Part shown: one piece after another, positions 53,758 through 61,625 of the stretch
Position numbering within the stretch: position 1 is the stretch's first letter
How the letters are laid out: each line of letters begins with the position of its first letter
NCBI GenBank assembly: GCA_013112585.1
Contig: JABFGH010000011.1
Location: 1-64,000 of the forward strand
Source: Ignavibacteriota bacterium
GTDB lineage: Bacteria; Bacteroidota; Ignavibacteria; Ignavibacteriales; Melioribacteraceae
Reading direction: 5' to 3'
Length of the DNA: 64,000 bases
The notes under the pieces: model-generated
What the model was told of the DNA's origin: nothing
What the model saw: only the letters and a program-made list of their open reading frames with translations
The model's database searches: none
Program-made: the position numbers and the translations under genes

Positions 53758-54900
53758 TTATTCATTCAAAAATTTTACACAAGCGGGAGAAGGAACCGCG
53801 ATTGTTTGATTTGCAAACACCAACTTACCTGTTTCCGGATTAATTTTAAATATCTTAACATCATTTGATTTCTGATTTGCGGCAAGAAGAAAATTACCGG
53901 AAGGATCAATAACAAAATTTCTCGGCCAATCACCTTTCGTTGATTCATGCCCAACCAAATTTAACTTTCCGCTCTCTTCATCAATCTTAAAAATTACAAT
54001 TGAATTATCACCCCGGTTTGAGCCGTACAAAAACTTTCCGTTTGGATGAACATGAATATCGGCACAGTAGCTTGTGCCTTCATAGTCTTTCGGTAAAGCA
54101 GAGTATTCCTCCAGTTTGGTTAGACCTCCGCTTACCCCGTCAATGCTAAGCGCAATTATTTTATTATTTAGCTCACTAATTAAATATGCAAATTTTGCAT
54201 TTGGATGAAATGCCATGTGTCTTGGACCTGAACCCGGTTCAGCCTCAAAGAAAGGGGGATCATTTTGAAGCAGCTTACCATTTTCAGGATCAAACTTGTA
54301 AATGTTCACTTTGTCAATCCCCAGATCAACCGCATAAACAAATTTTTGCTGCGGTCCAAAATAAGCTGAGTGAGCGTGCGGCGCGGATTGCCTTTTCTCA
54401 TTAATGCTTGAACCGGTATGCTGTGCAACATCAGAAGCTTTCTGTAATCCACCTTCATTTTTAACCGGCAAAATAGAAACACTCCCACCGGTATAATTAG
54501 CCGCAAGGATAAAATTCCCATCATCACTAACAGAAACATAACATGGATGCGCACCGCCGGATGAAACTTTGTTAATAAGTTTTAACTTGTTTGTTCCGGA
54601 CCTAATCTTGAATGCACTTACACTTCCGTTTTTTGTCTCGCCAAAATTTGACACTTCATTTACCGCGTACAAATATTTGTTTTGTTTATCGATTGCAAGG
54701 TAGGATGGGTTATCAATATTTTCTGTAACGCTGACAAGATCGACCTCACCGGATTCAGTATTCATTTTGTACAAATAAATTCCTTTTCCGTCACCATCGG
54801 TGTAAGTTCCAACGTAAAAATATTTGTAATTGTTTTGTGCGGTTGTAGTAATTGTAAGCAATGCGGTAATTCCAAAAATTAATAGTTTGATGTTCTGCAT
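53758..54900 (-). CDS. Exported lactonase-family seven-bladed beta-propeller
   Basis: 380 aa. Signal peptide (1-21, ending TTTAQ). Repeated propeller blades with the family motifs YFYVGTYTDGDGKGIYLY, LAIDKQNKYLYAVNE, HPNAKFAYLISELNN, DIHVHPNGKFLYGSNRGDNS and NFVIDPSGNFLLAANQKSNDV, typical of the lactonase/6-phosphogluconolactonase (COG2706) family. The cytoplasmic members hydrolyse 6-phosphogluconolactone; exported ones like this act on other lactones, and the substrate is unknown. No zwf gene is near. Confidence 0.9.
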   Translation of the reverse strand: MQNIKLLIFGITALLTITTTAQNNYKYFYVGTYTDGDGKGIYLYKMNTESGEVDLVSVTENIDNPSYLAIDKQNKYLYAVNEVSNFGETKNGSVSAFKIRSGTNKLKLINKVSSGGAHPCYVSVSDDGNFILAANYTGGSVSILPVKNEGGLQKASDVAQHTGSSINEKRQSAPHAHSAYFGPQQKFVYAVDLGIDKVNIYKFDPENGKLLQNDPPFFEAEPGSGPRHMAFHPNAKFAYLISELNNKIIALSIDGVSGGLTKLEEYSALPKDYEGTSYCADIHVHPNGKFLYGSNRGDNSIVIFKIDEESGKLNLVGHESTKGDWPRNFVIDPSGNFLLAANQKSNDVKIFKINPETGKLVFANQTIAVPSPACVKFLNE

Positions 54901-54992
54901 AGTTTTATCAAGATTAATTATTGAACAGGTTTAAAAGTTTTGTATTTCCTGCGCTTATTGCGGGTGTCGCCATTAACTAAGCAGCAATAGTT

Positions 54993-55259
54993 TTATTCGT
55001 AATGAGTCCACATTCTAATTACTTTTACAGTCTTTGTCTCTCTTAAGATTTGATAAACAATTCTGTGTTGAATATTAACCCTTCTCGAAAAAGTTCCCGA
55101 TAGATCACCAACAGTCTTTTAATCTGGGGGATAATTTTCAAACGGATCTTTTTCTAAGATTTCTAAAATTGAAAGAGCTTTATCTTTTAAGCCGGCTGTT
55201 TTTAATTTCTTCGCATCTATTTGTACCTGCTTTGTGTAAACAAGTCTCCATTTTTTCAT
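54993..55259 (-). pseudogene. Txe/YoeB-family toxin broken by a stop codon
   Basis: Reading from ATG 55259 gives MKKWRLVYTKQVQIDAKKLK, 46 residues in all ending NYPPD, then TAA at 55119-55121. The frame then continues to a natural stop at 54993-54995 as KTVGDLSGTFSRRVNIQHRI and later VIRMWTHYE. That is the complete Txe/YoeB RelE-fold mRNA interferase, including the normally catalytic C-terminal RIVYQI and MWTHY residues, cut in half by one nonsense codon. The rest is undamaged, so the loss is recent or the sequence is in error. The antitoxin gene lies 11 nt upstream. Confidence 0.85.
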
Positions 55260-55270
55260 AGAGTGAACTT

Positions 55271-55513
55271 TTACCAATTTAGTTTTTCAGAACATTTATC
55301 AACTGGGGTTTTCATTCCTTTGATTATTGATTCCCTCATATTGGGAATAGGCAATAGAAAGAGCGTTTCTTGAATTGCGCTCCAATCTTCCTCTGAAATT
55401 AAAACAGCATTCTTTCTCTTGCCGGATATATGAATAGGTTCATTTATTTTTGCTGCTTCATCTATAAGTTTATACAAATTTGCTCTTGCTTCTGAGGCTG
55501 TTATAATTTTCAT
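55271..55513 (-). CDS. Phd/YefM-family antitoxin
   Basis: 80 aa. Phd/YefM fold start: MKIITASEARANLYKLIDEA, then ISGKRKNAVLISEEDW, the standard DNA-binding N-terminus. The C-terminal 30 residues are the toxin-binding tail. It precedes the broken YoeB-like toxin by 11 nt, the normal order of this class. Being intact, it could still bind its own operator. Without toxin it may persist as an antidote to related toxins. Confidence 0.9.
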   Translation of the reverse strand: MKIITASEARANLYKLIDEAAKINEPIHISGKRKNAVLISEEDWSAIQETLFLLPIPNMRESIIKGMKTPVDKCSEKLNW

Positions 55514-55719
55514 TTTTCAACCAAGTGTTAACTCTAACTACTTAACTAAGCGTACATAATTGTGTATGAAACTTCAAGTGTAATTTTATAACATAGTAAT
55601 AAGTTGCAGATTTAATAAGTATGTAATATTTGTATACTGCAAATATTTCAGGATAAAATATTTACTAGGTTCCCTTAATAACATCCCGGTAATTCTTGCT
55701 CGACAGTAAATCTGCCTCT

Positions 55720-56040
55720 CTATTCTGCCTCCTCCAGTGTTTCAACAACCCACCTATTTAAACTTTTACCCGCCTGGTTGGCTTTTAAGTATAATTTGTG
55801 ATGTAATTTTGGCGACATTCTTAAAATGAATTTACCTGAAAAAGGTTTATCGGGTTGTTCGCCGCGTTTACTACAAAATTCAAGATAATCCTCAACAGAT
55901 TCACGAAATGCTTTTTCAATTTCATCCACACTTTTTCCTTGAAATGTAATTACATCGCGCGTATCTAAAACTTCACCGTGAAGTATTTTCATTTCATCAT
56001 CATAAATTATTTGACCCGTATAACCTTTATAGCTTAACAT
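55720..56040 (-). CDS. HicB-family antitoxin
   Basis: 106 aa. The N-terminal HicB domain (YKGYTGQIIYDDEMKILHGEVLDTRDVITFQGKS, in parts) is followed by an RHH-type DNA-binding segment (SGKFILRMSPKLHHKLYLKANQAGKSLNRWVVETL). HicB of this fusion type neutralises HicA and represses the operon. The ATG overlaps the end of the hicA reading frame by 14 nt, the normal hicA-hicB arrangement. The gene is intact although its toxin partner is broken. Confidence 0.9.
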   Translation of the reverse strand: MLSYKGYTGQIIYDDEMKILHGEVLDTRDVITFQGKSVDEIEKAFRESVEDYLEFCSKRGEQPDKPFSGKFILRMSPKLHHKLYLKANQAGKSLNRWVVETLEEAE

Positions 56041-56298
56041 TTTTTACTCCTGCTTCAATTAAAAATCTTCTCATTGATTTTAGTGCACCTTTGTCAGTTT
56101 CCTTTTGAGGATGAGGTCTATGAAAAACAGCCCTAACACCATTTAGATAGAGCCGAACTCTTGAGCCGCGTCCTTCACTTATTTCAGCACCAAGAGCTTT
56201 TAATAATTTTTCTATATCATTCCATATAACATTAGAACTAATTGGTTCGGCAAAAATTAAATCAATAATTTTCTATGCTTTAAATTTAATTAATTCAT
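56027..56298 (-). pseudogene. HicA toxin, broken by frameshift and early stop
   Basis: From 56272 down to the TAA at 56027-56029 one frame reads IIDLIFAEPISSNVIWNDIE..., then GRGSRVRLYLNGVRAVFHRP and KSMRRFLIEAGVKN, a complete HicA toxin body with the catalytic His in VFHRP. It has no start codon: it begins directly after a TAG at 56273-56275. In the +1 frame the bases just upstream read KHRK, as in intact HicA proteins, so one base has been lost in the A run there. Further up, ATG AAT is followed by TAA (56290-56298 region), a second defect. The hicB antitoxin follows intact. Confidence 0.8.
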
Positions 56299-56859
56299 GA
56301 TATCATATTGCAGTATCATAATTTAAAAGTCAATTAAAATATTAAAGGATTGAGTATATTCAACATCTTAATAACCAATAAACCTTATGAGAAAAAACCA
56401 CTTGCAAACGACTTTTGCTTCATAGCACCAGGTATTTCTTGATCGACAGTACTCTGTGCTCCTAACTTGAACTTCCTAAACATATACCCAACACCTCTGA
56501 TCATTTAAAATGTATATTTACATTTTGGCATCTTCGGTTAAATTATAACGTTTTTAATTTTTCCAGTCACTTTGATAGTCCGTCTGTTTTATCGTTTTCA
56601 ATCGTTTCCAATTCGTGGTTAATTATTTTTCTAATAATTGTTTCTGTTTTTGTTTTCTTCATTTATTATTTTAAACTCAGCAATATTAAATTTGCGGCAT
56701 TTGTTTCTTCAAATTTTACTCTTATTATTTAATGCAGATAACCCTTACATAACCTTTTTACACAGCCATATATTTTGATGATAACATTTTAATTGTTGCG
56801 GTCTTAAAATTTATGTCGGGAATAAAAAGCAGTACAGTACTTAAAACGAGGGAAATAAA
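56299..56859. other. Intergenic region with a repeated segment near the TA loci
   Basis: A 21-bp segment at 56431-56451 (GGTATTTCTT then GATCGACAGTA) recurs at 55688-55708 downstream of hicB with two changes, so an unknown repeat flanks the HicAB locus on both sides. A 31-codon minus-strand frame at 56567-56662 (MKKTKTETIIRKIINHELE) looks protein-like but is too short to name; it may be a relic. No terminator or promoter is clear, apart from the GAGGGA ribosome binding site before 56860. Confidence 0.45.
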
Positions 56860-58647
56860 ATGAAAGTATTAAAAAAGAAAAAGCTTCATTCATTGTTAGA
56901 AAAAGTTGACCAGCTAATCTCAAAGGCAAATGAATATGAAGATAGATATTTTAAAGAAATAGAAGCTGTTCACCCGGAGTATAAAAAAAGTGCACTTAAC
57001 CTTGTTCATTATATGGCAATAATGGGCGAAGACCTTAAGGACTTGGAAGATGACCTAACGGAAATGTCCATCATGCTGTCAATAAAAGCCCCTACTCATA
57101 TTATTTTTTCCCTTTATGCTATAAGAAAAATTATAAACAAGTTGTTGAATAATGATACTCTTTCCGGTGTACAGCCGGCGGTGACTAGAAAAAAAAGTAG
57201 AAAGATTTTAAAGAGGCATAAGAAAGCATTATTGGGAGGAAAAATAAAAGGGAGCAAAACAAGGATTATGGTTACACTTCCAACAGATGCTGCCAATTTT
57301 AAGGAGTTTATACCGGAGTTAGTTGATGCAGGAATGAGTGCTGCAAGAATTAATTGCGCACATGACGATACCATAGTTTGGAAAAAAATGATTGACCGCA
57401 TTAATACGGTTAAGAAACGAACCGGCAGAAATGTAAAAATCAGTATGGATTTAGGCGGACCGAAATTAAGAACAGGTACAATGCAGCCGGGTCCCAAAAT
57501 CATTCACCTCCAACCGGAAAGGAATTCTTTCGGTAATGTTATTAATCCCGCCAGAGTATTATTAGTTAAGGATATTCATGAAAATCTGTACGAAGATATT
57601 CTCCAATTACCTCTCTCGGAAAGTTTACTTAAACATCTAAAACCAAATGATGAATTACACTTCATTGACACAAGAGGCAAAAAAAGAAAATTAATAATTG
57701 AAAGCGTTAACAATGAAAAAATTGAAGCAAAGTGTTTTGATTCAGCATATATAATTACGGGCACACAATTAACCCTTGATACCGGTGGACAGGGTATTAC
57801 TGACAAAGTTGGTGAAATACTCCCAAAAGAAGAAAGTATTATTCTTAAAAAATTTGATACTCTATTAATTCATAAGGAAAATGTGCCGGGTGAACCTGCG
57901 TTGTATAATGAAAATGGTGTTCTTGAAAAAACAGCACATATATCATGCACACTGCCGGATATTTTTAAGGATGTTAAAAAAGATGAAATAATTGTTTTTG
58001 ATGATGGGAAAATTGAAGGAGTTATTAAAGAAATAAATAATGATGAGTTAACAATTGAAATAACACATGCAAAAGATGGAGGAGCAAAACTTAAAGCCGA
58101 CAAGGGAATTAATTTACCTGAGAGCAATTTATCTATTCGGGGTTTAACAGATAAAGATAAAACTGATTTGGAATTTATTCTTCTTCATTCCGACATTGTT
58201 AATATGTCATTTGTAAATGATGTAGAGGATGTAAAAGATTTGCAGCAAGTTTTAAAAGACTTTCAGAAAGAAAATTTTGGAGTAATATATAAAATAGAAA
58301 CGAAGAAGGGCGTTAATAATTTACCGAAGATCCTTCTAACTGCAATGCAATACTTCCCATTTGGTGTTATGATAGCCCGCGGAGATTTAGCAATTGAGAT
58401 CGGATGGAAAAATTTAGGGAAAGCTCAAGAGCAAATTCTTAGAATATGCAATGCTGCACATATACCAATTGTTTGGGCAACCCAGGTTTTGGAAACAATG
58501 GCAAAAAAAGGCAGACCATCACGAGCAGAGATTACCGATGCAAGTATGGCAGAAAGAACGGATTGCGTTATGTTAAATAAAGGACCGTATATTAACGAAA
58601 CAATTAAAACTTTAGAAGAGATATTAACGATTGCTGAAGAGCGTTAG
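56860..58647 (+). CDS. Pyruvate kinase, long atypical form
   Basis: 595 aa, longer than the usual 470. An N-terminal helical extension (about 1-125, LLEKVDQLISKANEYEDRYFKEIEAVHPEY, in parts) precedes the catalytic barrel: TRIMVTLPTDAANF, the Arg in ARINCAHDD, KISMDLGGPKLRTG, VIYKIETKKGV, VMIARGDLAIEIG, PIVWATQVLETM and RAEITDASMAERTDCVML. The B domain is enlarged, and the allosteric C-terminal domain of classical enzymes is missing after YINETIKTLEEIL. The final glycolytic step (PEP plus ADP to pyruvate and ATP) fits the motifs. Loss of the effector domain suggests different control. GAGGGA lies before the start. Confidence 0.9.
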   Translation: MKVLKKKKLHSLLEKVDQLISKANEYEDRYFKEIEAVHPEYKKSALNLVHYMAIMGEDLKDLEDDLTEMSIMLSIKAPTHIIFSLYAIRKIINKLLNNDTLSGVQPAVTRKKSRKILKRHKKALLGGKIKGSKTRIMVTLPTDAANFKEFIPELVDAGMSAARINCAHDDTIVWKKMIDRINTVKKRTGRNVKISMDLGGPKLRTGTMQPGPKIIHLQPERNSFGNVINPARVLLVKDIHENLYEDILQLPLSESLLKHLKPNDELHFIDTRGKKRKLIIESVNNEKIEAKCFDSAYIITGTQLTLDTGGQGITDKVGEILPKEESIILKKFDTLLIHKENVPGEPALYNENGVLEKTAHISCTLPDIFKDVKKDEIIVFDDGKIEGVIKEINNDELTIEITHAKDGGAKLKADKGINLPESNLSIRGLTDKDKTDLEFILLHSDIVNMSFVNDVEDVKDLQQVLKDFQKENFGVIYKIETKKGVNNLPKILLTAMQYFPFGVMIARGDLAIEIGWKNLGKAQEQILRICNAAHIPIVWATQVLETMAKKGRPSRAEITDASMAERTDCVMLNKGPYINETIKTLEEILTIAEER

Positions 58648-58689
58648 CAGGATTAGTGGGCGGGTTGGTTTCATTTATGGGTATTCACC

Positions 58690-59099
58690 TTGAAGTACTT
58701 CTTACTTCTGTGCGATGATGGTCCTCTTAATTATTTAATTTCGTTAGACTGCAGCGCAGTCAAAGATAAATAGCCCCGAATGCAATTCGGGATAATGGAT
58801 GAAATGAAGGCACACAACTACGAATGTAGTTGAAGGTATTTTTCTTCGGGGCGGTTGTTCATTCGGTTTTTCGATGCTATTTACCTTGAACTACTCCGTA
58901 GTTCTATTTGGTTTATGTTATTTTTTTCTATGGATTTCATCCATAGCTATTAAGTTTGAAGTACTTCGTACTTCTGTGCGATGATGGTCCTCTTAATTAT
59001 TTAATTTCGTTAGACTGCAACGCAGTCAAAGGTTAATAGCCCCGAATTGCATTCGGGGTAATTAGGTGCAAACAGATTTACCAACTACGAAAGTAGTTG
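58690..59099. repeat. Array of ten small hairpins in two partly repeated sets
   Basis: Hairpins lie at 58692-58708, 58747-58761, 58775-58791, 58815-58832, 58888-58904, 58928-58946, 58958-58974, 59013-59027, 59040-59058 and 59082-59099. Each has a 6-8-bp perfect stem with a 3-5-nt loop (for example GACTGC-AGC-GCAGTC, CCCGAAT-GCA-ATTCGGG, CTATGGAT-TTC-ATCCATAG). Bases 58690-58795 and 58956-59060 are a direct repeat with about a 266-nt offset and scattered changes that mostly spare the stems. No protein gene is supported from 58648 to 59253, and no single hairpin has a T-tract. Confidence 0.85.
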
Positions 59100-59196
59100 A
59101 AGACATAAACACACATTGTCTTTCATTTAGAACCGCGCTGCAACTCCCTCATCATTACTTAAAATCGTGACCCATTTCACAAAAATAATTTTAAAC

Positions 59197-59226
59197 TTGA
59201 CAAACATACATGCACGTATGTATATT
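59197..59226 (+). promoter_or_regulatory. Consensus promoter with operator in the spacer
   Basis: TTGACA (59197-59202) and TATATT (59221-59226) stand 18 nt apart. The inverted repeat ACATAC-N6-GTATGT (59204-59209 and 59216-59221) fills the spacer, so a bound repressor would block RNA polymerase. The arms match the E. coli AcrR operator type (TACATAC...GTATGTA). Confidence 0.7.
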
Positions 59227-59253
59227 GAAATTAAAATTTAGAAAGATATAAAA

Positions 59254-59862
59254 ATGAGACGAACAAAAGCAGACGCAGAACAGACCCGAATGCAGTTAAT
59301 GAAAATGGCTGTTAAAGTTTTTAAGGATAAAGGGTATGTTCGTACAAGGTTAGATGACATTGCAAAAGCAGCGGGAGTTACACGCGGGGCAATTTACCAT
59401 CACTTCGGAAACAAGGCAAAATTGTTTAAGGCTATACATGATGAAAATCATGATATGGTTGATAGAATGATTAGCGATGTGATGAATGAAGCCCTAGCTC
59501 CTATTGAAGGAATTAAAAAAGTTTTGGCAACTTTACTGATAAGGGTTGAAAAGGATGAGTTTTTTAGAGAATTCCAGGAGATAATGGAAAAAACAAAATT
59601 GATTGATGAACTGCAGCCATTGCAGAGAGAAAGCCGAACTAAAAATTCCGAAAGCTTTAAAATGCTTGCACAGGCAATTGAGGAAGCAAAGGAGGAAGGT
59701 TTGGTGCGCAGCGATGTTGATTCGCAGTTATTTACTTTCACACTGATGGGCTCTTTTATTGGTATTCTGCGTTTTTGGCGGGAAACAGAAGAAACAATTT
59801 CCTTAGAGAAAAATGCTAACACCATAGCCGAGTATCTTTTTTCAGGAATAATGGATAAGTAA
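59254..59862 (+). CDS. AcrR/TtgR-type TetR repressor, first of two paralogues
   Basis: 202 aa. TetR HTH (about 10-55): MKMAVKVFKDKGYVRTRLDD, then RGAIYHHFGNKAKLF, the recognition helix of the AcrR/TtgR class (GAIYWHF-like). The C-terminal domain with MGSFIGILRFWRETEE matches the MAATS-type ligand-binding fold that controls drug efflux. An operator lies inside its own promoter (59204-59221), indicating autorepression. It leads a unit with a second paralogue, an adaptor and an RND permease. Confidence 0.92.
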   Translation: MRRTKADAEQTRMQLMKMAVKVFKDKGYVRTRLDDIAKAAGVTRGAIYHHFGNKAKLFKAIHDENHDMVDRMISDVMNEALAPIEGIKKVLATLLIRVEKDEFFREFQEIMEKTKLIDELQPLQRESRTKNSESFKMLAQAIEEAKEEGLVRSDVDSQLFTFTLMGSFIGILRFWRETEETISLEKNANTIAEYLFSGIMDK

Positions 59863-59880
59863 TTTTTTTATACAAAAATA

Positions 59881-59896
59881 TACATACGTGTATGTA
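59881..59896. promoter_or_regulatory. Operator before the second TetR gene
   Basis: ACATAC (59882-59887) and GTATGT (59890-59895) form an inverted repeat, extended to ATACATAC/GTATGTAT. The arms are the same as in the operator at 59204-59221, but the centre is 2 nt instead of 6. Confidence 0.6.
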
Positions 59897-59920
59897 TATC
59901 AATAAATCATAGATGATAAA

Positions 59921-60544
59921 ATGAAGAAAACAAAAGAAAGCGCTCTGCAAACAAAGGAGATTCTATTAGAAACCGGATTGACGGTTTTTAATCGGAAAGG
60001 CTACAGCAGAACAAGATTAGAGGATATTGCTAATGCTGCCGGACTGTCAAGAGGTGCAATCTACCATCATTTCGAAAATAAAGCTCAGCTTTTTAAGGCA
60101 ATTATTATATCACGAATAAAAAGTATTATTGATGTCTTTGAAGGCATTTCCGCAGAAAGCAGCAATCCCATTCAATCAATTAAAAACACACTTGCCGAAA
60201 TACTAATAAAAATTGAACAAGATAACGATTTAAGAATGTTCGCAAATCTTTTCAGTAAAACACATTTTAAGGATGAATTGGCAGAATTAGAAGAACACCG
60301 GGATTACAGCAGTTGGAAAGAATTTAAAATCTTAATCAAGGCTTTAACTGAATGTAAAAGACGCGGACAAATAAAGCATGATATAAATCTTAACACATTT
60401 GCGTTCACGCTGATCGCCGTAATTGACGGAACATTTAGACTCTATATCCGCAGCCCCGAAATGATTTCGCTAAACGAAAACGCACATCAAATAATTGATT
60501 ATTTATTTAAGGGAGTTGAACCTGCTTCCGTTACAATTAACTGA
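59921..60544 (+). CDS. AcrR/TtgR-type TetR repressor, second paralogue
   Basis: 207 aa, clearly a paralogue of the preceding protein: ILLETGLTVFNRKGYSRTRL, EDIANAAGLSRGAIYHHFEN and KAQLFKAI match it closely in the HTH, whereas the ligand domain has diverged. The gene lies 58 nt after the first, with an operator of the same arm sequence in between. Two regulators on one efflux unit may respond to different ligands or form heterodimers. It is 37 nt before the adaptor gene. Confidence 0.92.
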   Translation: MKKTKESALQTKEILLETGLTVFNRKGYSRTRLEDIANAAGLSRGAIYHHFENKAQLFKAIIISRIKSIIDVFEGISAESSNPIQSIKNTLAEILIKIEQDNDLRMFANLFSKTHFKDELAELEEHRDYSSWKEFKILIKALTECKRRGQIKHDINLNTFAFTLIAVIDGTFRLYIRSPEMISLNENAHQIIDYLFKGVEPASVTIN

Positions 60545-60581
60545 AAATTAAAATGAAAAATAGAACTAAAAGGAAACAACA

Positions 60582-61625
60582 ATGAAAAACAAAATTATCA
60601 AAGCCCTAATTATACTAATGACTTCATCTTTAATTATTAGCTGCGGCAATGGTGAGCATGAATCCAAAAGTATGGAGCAAATTTATAAAGAGGAGGGAGT
60701 TCCTGTAAAAGTAAGTAAGATAGAAAAGGAAAGTTTCAGCAGTAATCTTACCTACAACACCGTTCTAAGCGGAATTAAGGAATCATCTGCAAGCGCAATG
60801 ATTGGCGGCAGAATTGAAAATGTTTTAGTAAAGGTGGGAGATTATGTTGAGAAGGATCAATTACTTGTAACTTTTCCAACAGATAATCCTGCAACACAAT
60901 ATTATCAGGCAAAGGTTGCCTATGAAAATGCATTAAGTATGTACGAAAGATATAAATCACTTTTTGAAACCGGCGGTATTTCTGCCCAGGAACTTGATAA
61001 TATTAAAACACAGTTTGAGGTAAATAAAGCAAACTGGAACTCAGTTAAAAAAACGGTTAAAGTTTTAGCTCCAATTTCGGGCTATGTAACAAAAGTAGCT
61101 GTTAACGAATCGGATAATGTTAGGAAAGAAACTCAGCTTGTTACGGTTGCCGATTTAAGCAGACTGAAGGCATCAATTAATGTTTCGGAAAATGAAATTG
61201 ACGAAATAACAAAAGGCACGCAAGCCGAAGCACATTGGCTGGGCAAAACAATACAAGGTAAGGTTACACAAGTTGATATGGCAATGGACCCATATACGCA
61301 AGCCTTTAATGCTGATGTTGTTTTTGACAACAGCGATAGAAAACTAATGGCTGGATTAACTGTTGAGGTTAATATTAAAGGATCAACACAGGAAAATACA
61401 ATTAGTGTTGAGAGAAAAAATTTAGTTAAAAAGGGAAATGAGTTTTACGCATTTGTAGTAAATAATTCTGCCGCTAAACAAAGAAAATTAATTCTTGGTA
61501 AAAACAGGGGGCTTTTTGTTGAAGTTGTTCAAGGCTTAAATGAGAATGATTTGCTTATCACAGAAGGGCAAATGTTTTTAGAAGATAATTCAAAGATTAA
61601 GATTATTAATGGGGAGAGTATATAA
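60582..61625 (+). CDS. RND efflux periplasmic adaptor, second system
   Basis: 347 aa lipoprotein (lipobox IISC, Cys about 21). MFP features: GGRIENVLVKVGDYVEKDQL and KVLAPISGYVTKVAVNESDNV as the two lipoyl halves, an alpha-hairpin between (YYQAKVAYENALSMYERYKS), and a beta-barrel domain (LSRLKASINVSENEI). AAAGGAAACAACA precedes the ATG. The stop overlaps the start of the permease by one base (TAATG), so both are translated together. No TolC-type gene is seen in the window for this system. Confidence 0.92.
   Translation: MKNKIIKALIILMTSSLIISCGNGEHESKSMEQIYKEEGVPVKVSKIEKESFSSNLTYNTVLSGIKESSASAMIGGRIENVLVKVGDYVEKDQLLVTFPTDNPATQYYQAKVAYENALSMYERYKSLFETGGISAQELDNIKTQFEVNKANWNSVKKTVKVLAPISGYVTKVAVNESDNVRKETQLVTVADLSRLKASINVSENEIDEITKGTQAEAHWLGKTIQGKVTQVDMAMDPYTQAFNADVVFDNSDRKLMAGLTVEVNIKGSTQENTISVERKNLVKKGNEFYAFVVNNSAAKQRKLILGKNRGLFVEVVQGLNENDLLITEGQMFLEDNSKIKIINGESI

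Noticed and set aside
54993-55259. Two separate small genes instead of a broken toxin
   Set aside because: Both halves align to one continuous Txe/YoeB sequence in the same frame, and the second half has no start codon.
58690-59099. CRISPR array
   Set aside because: The repeated units are hairpins of differing sequence with unequal spacing; there are no identical repeats with unique spacers and no cas genes.
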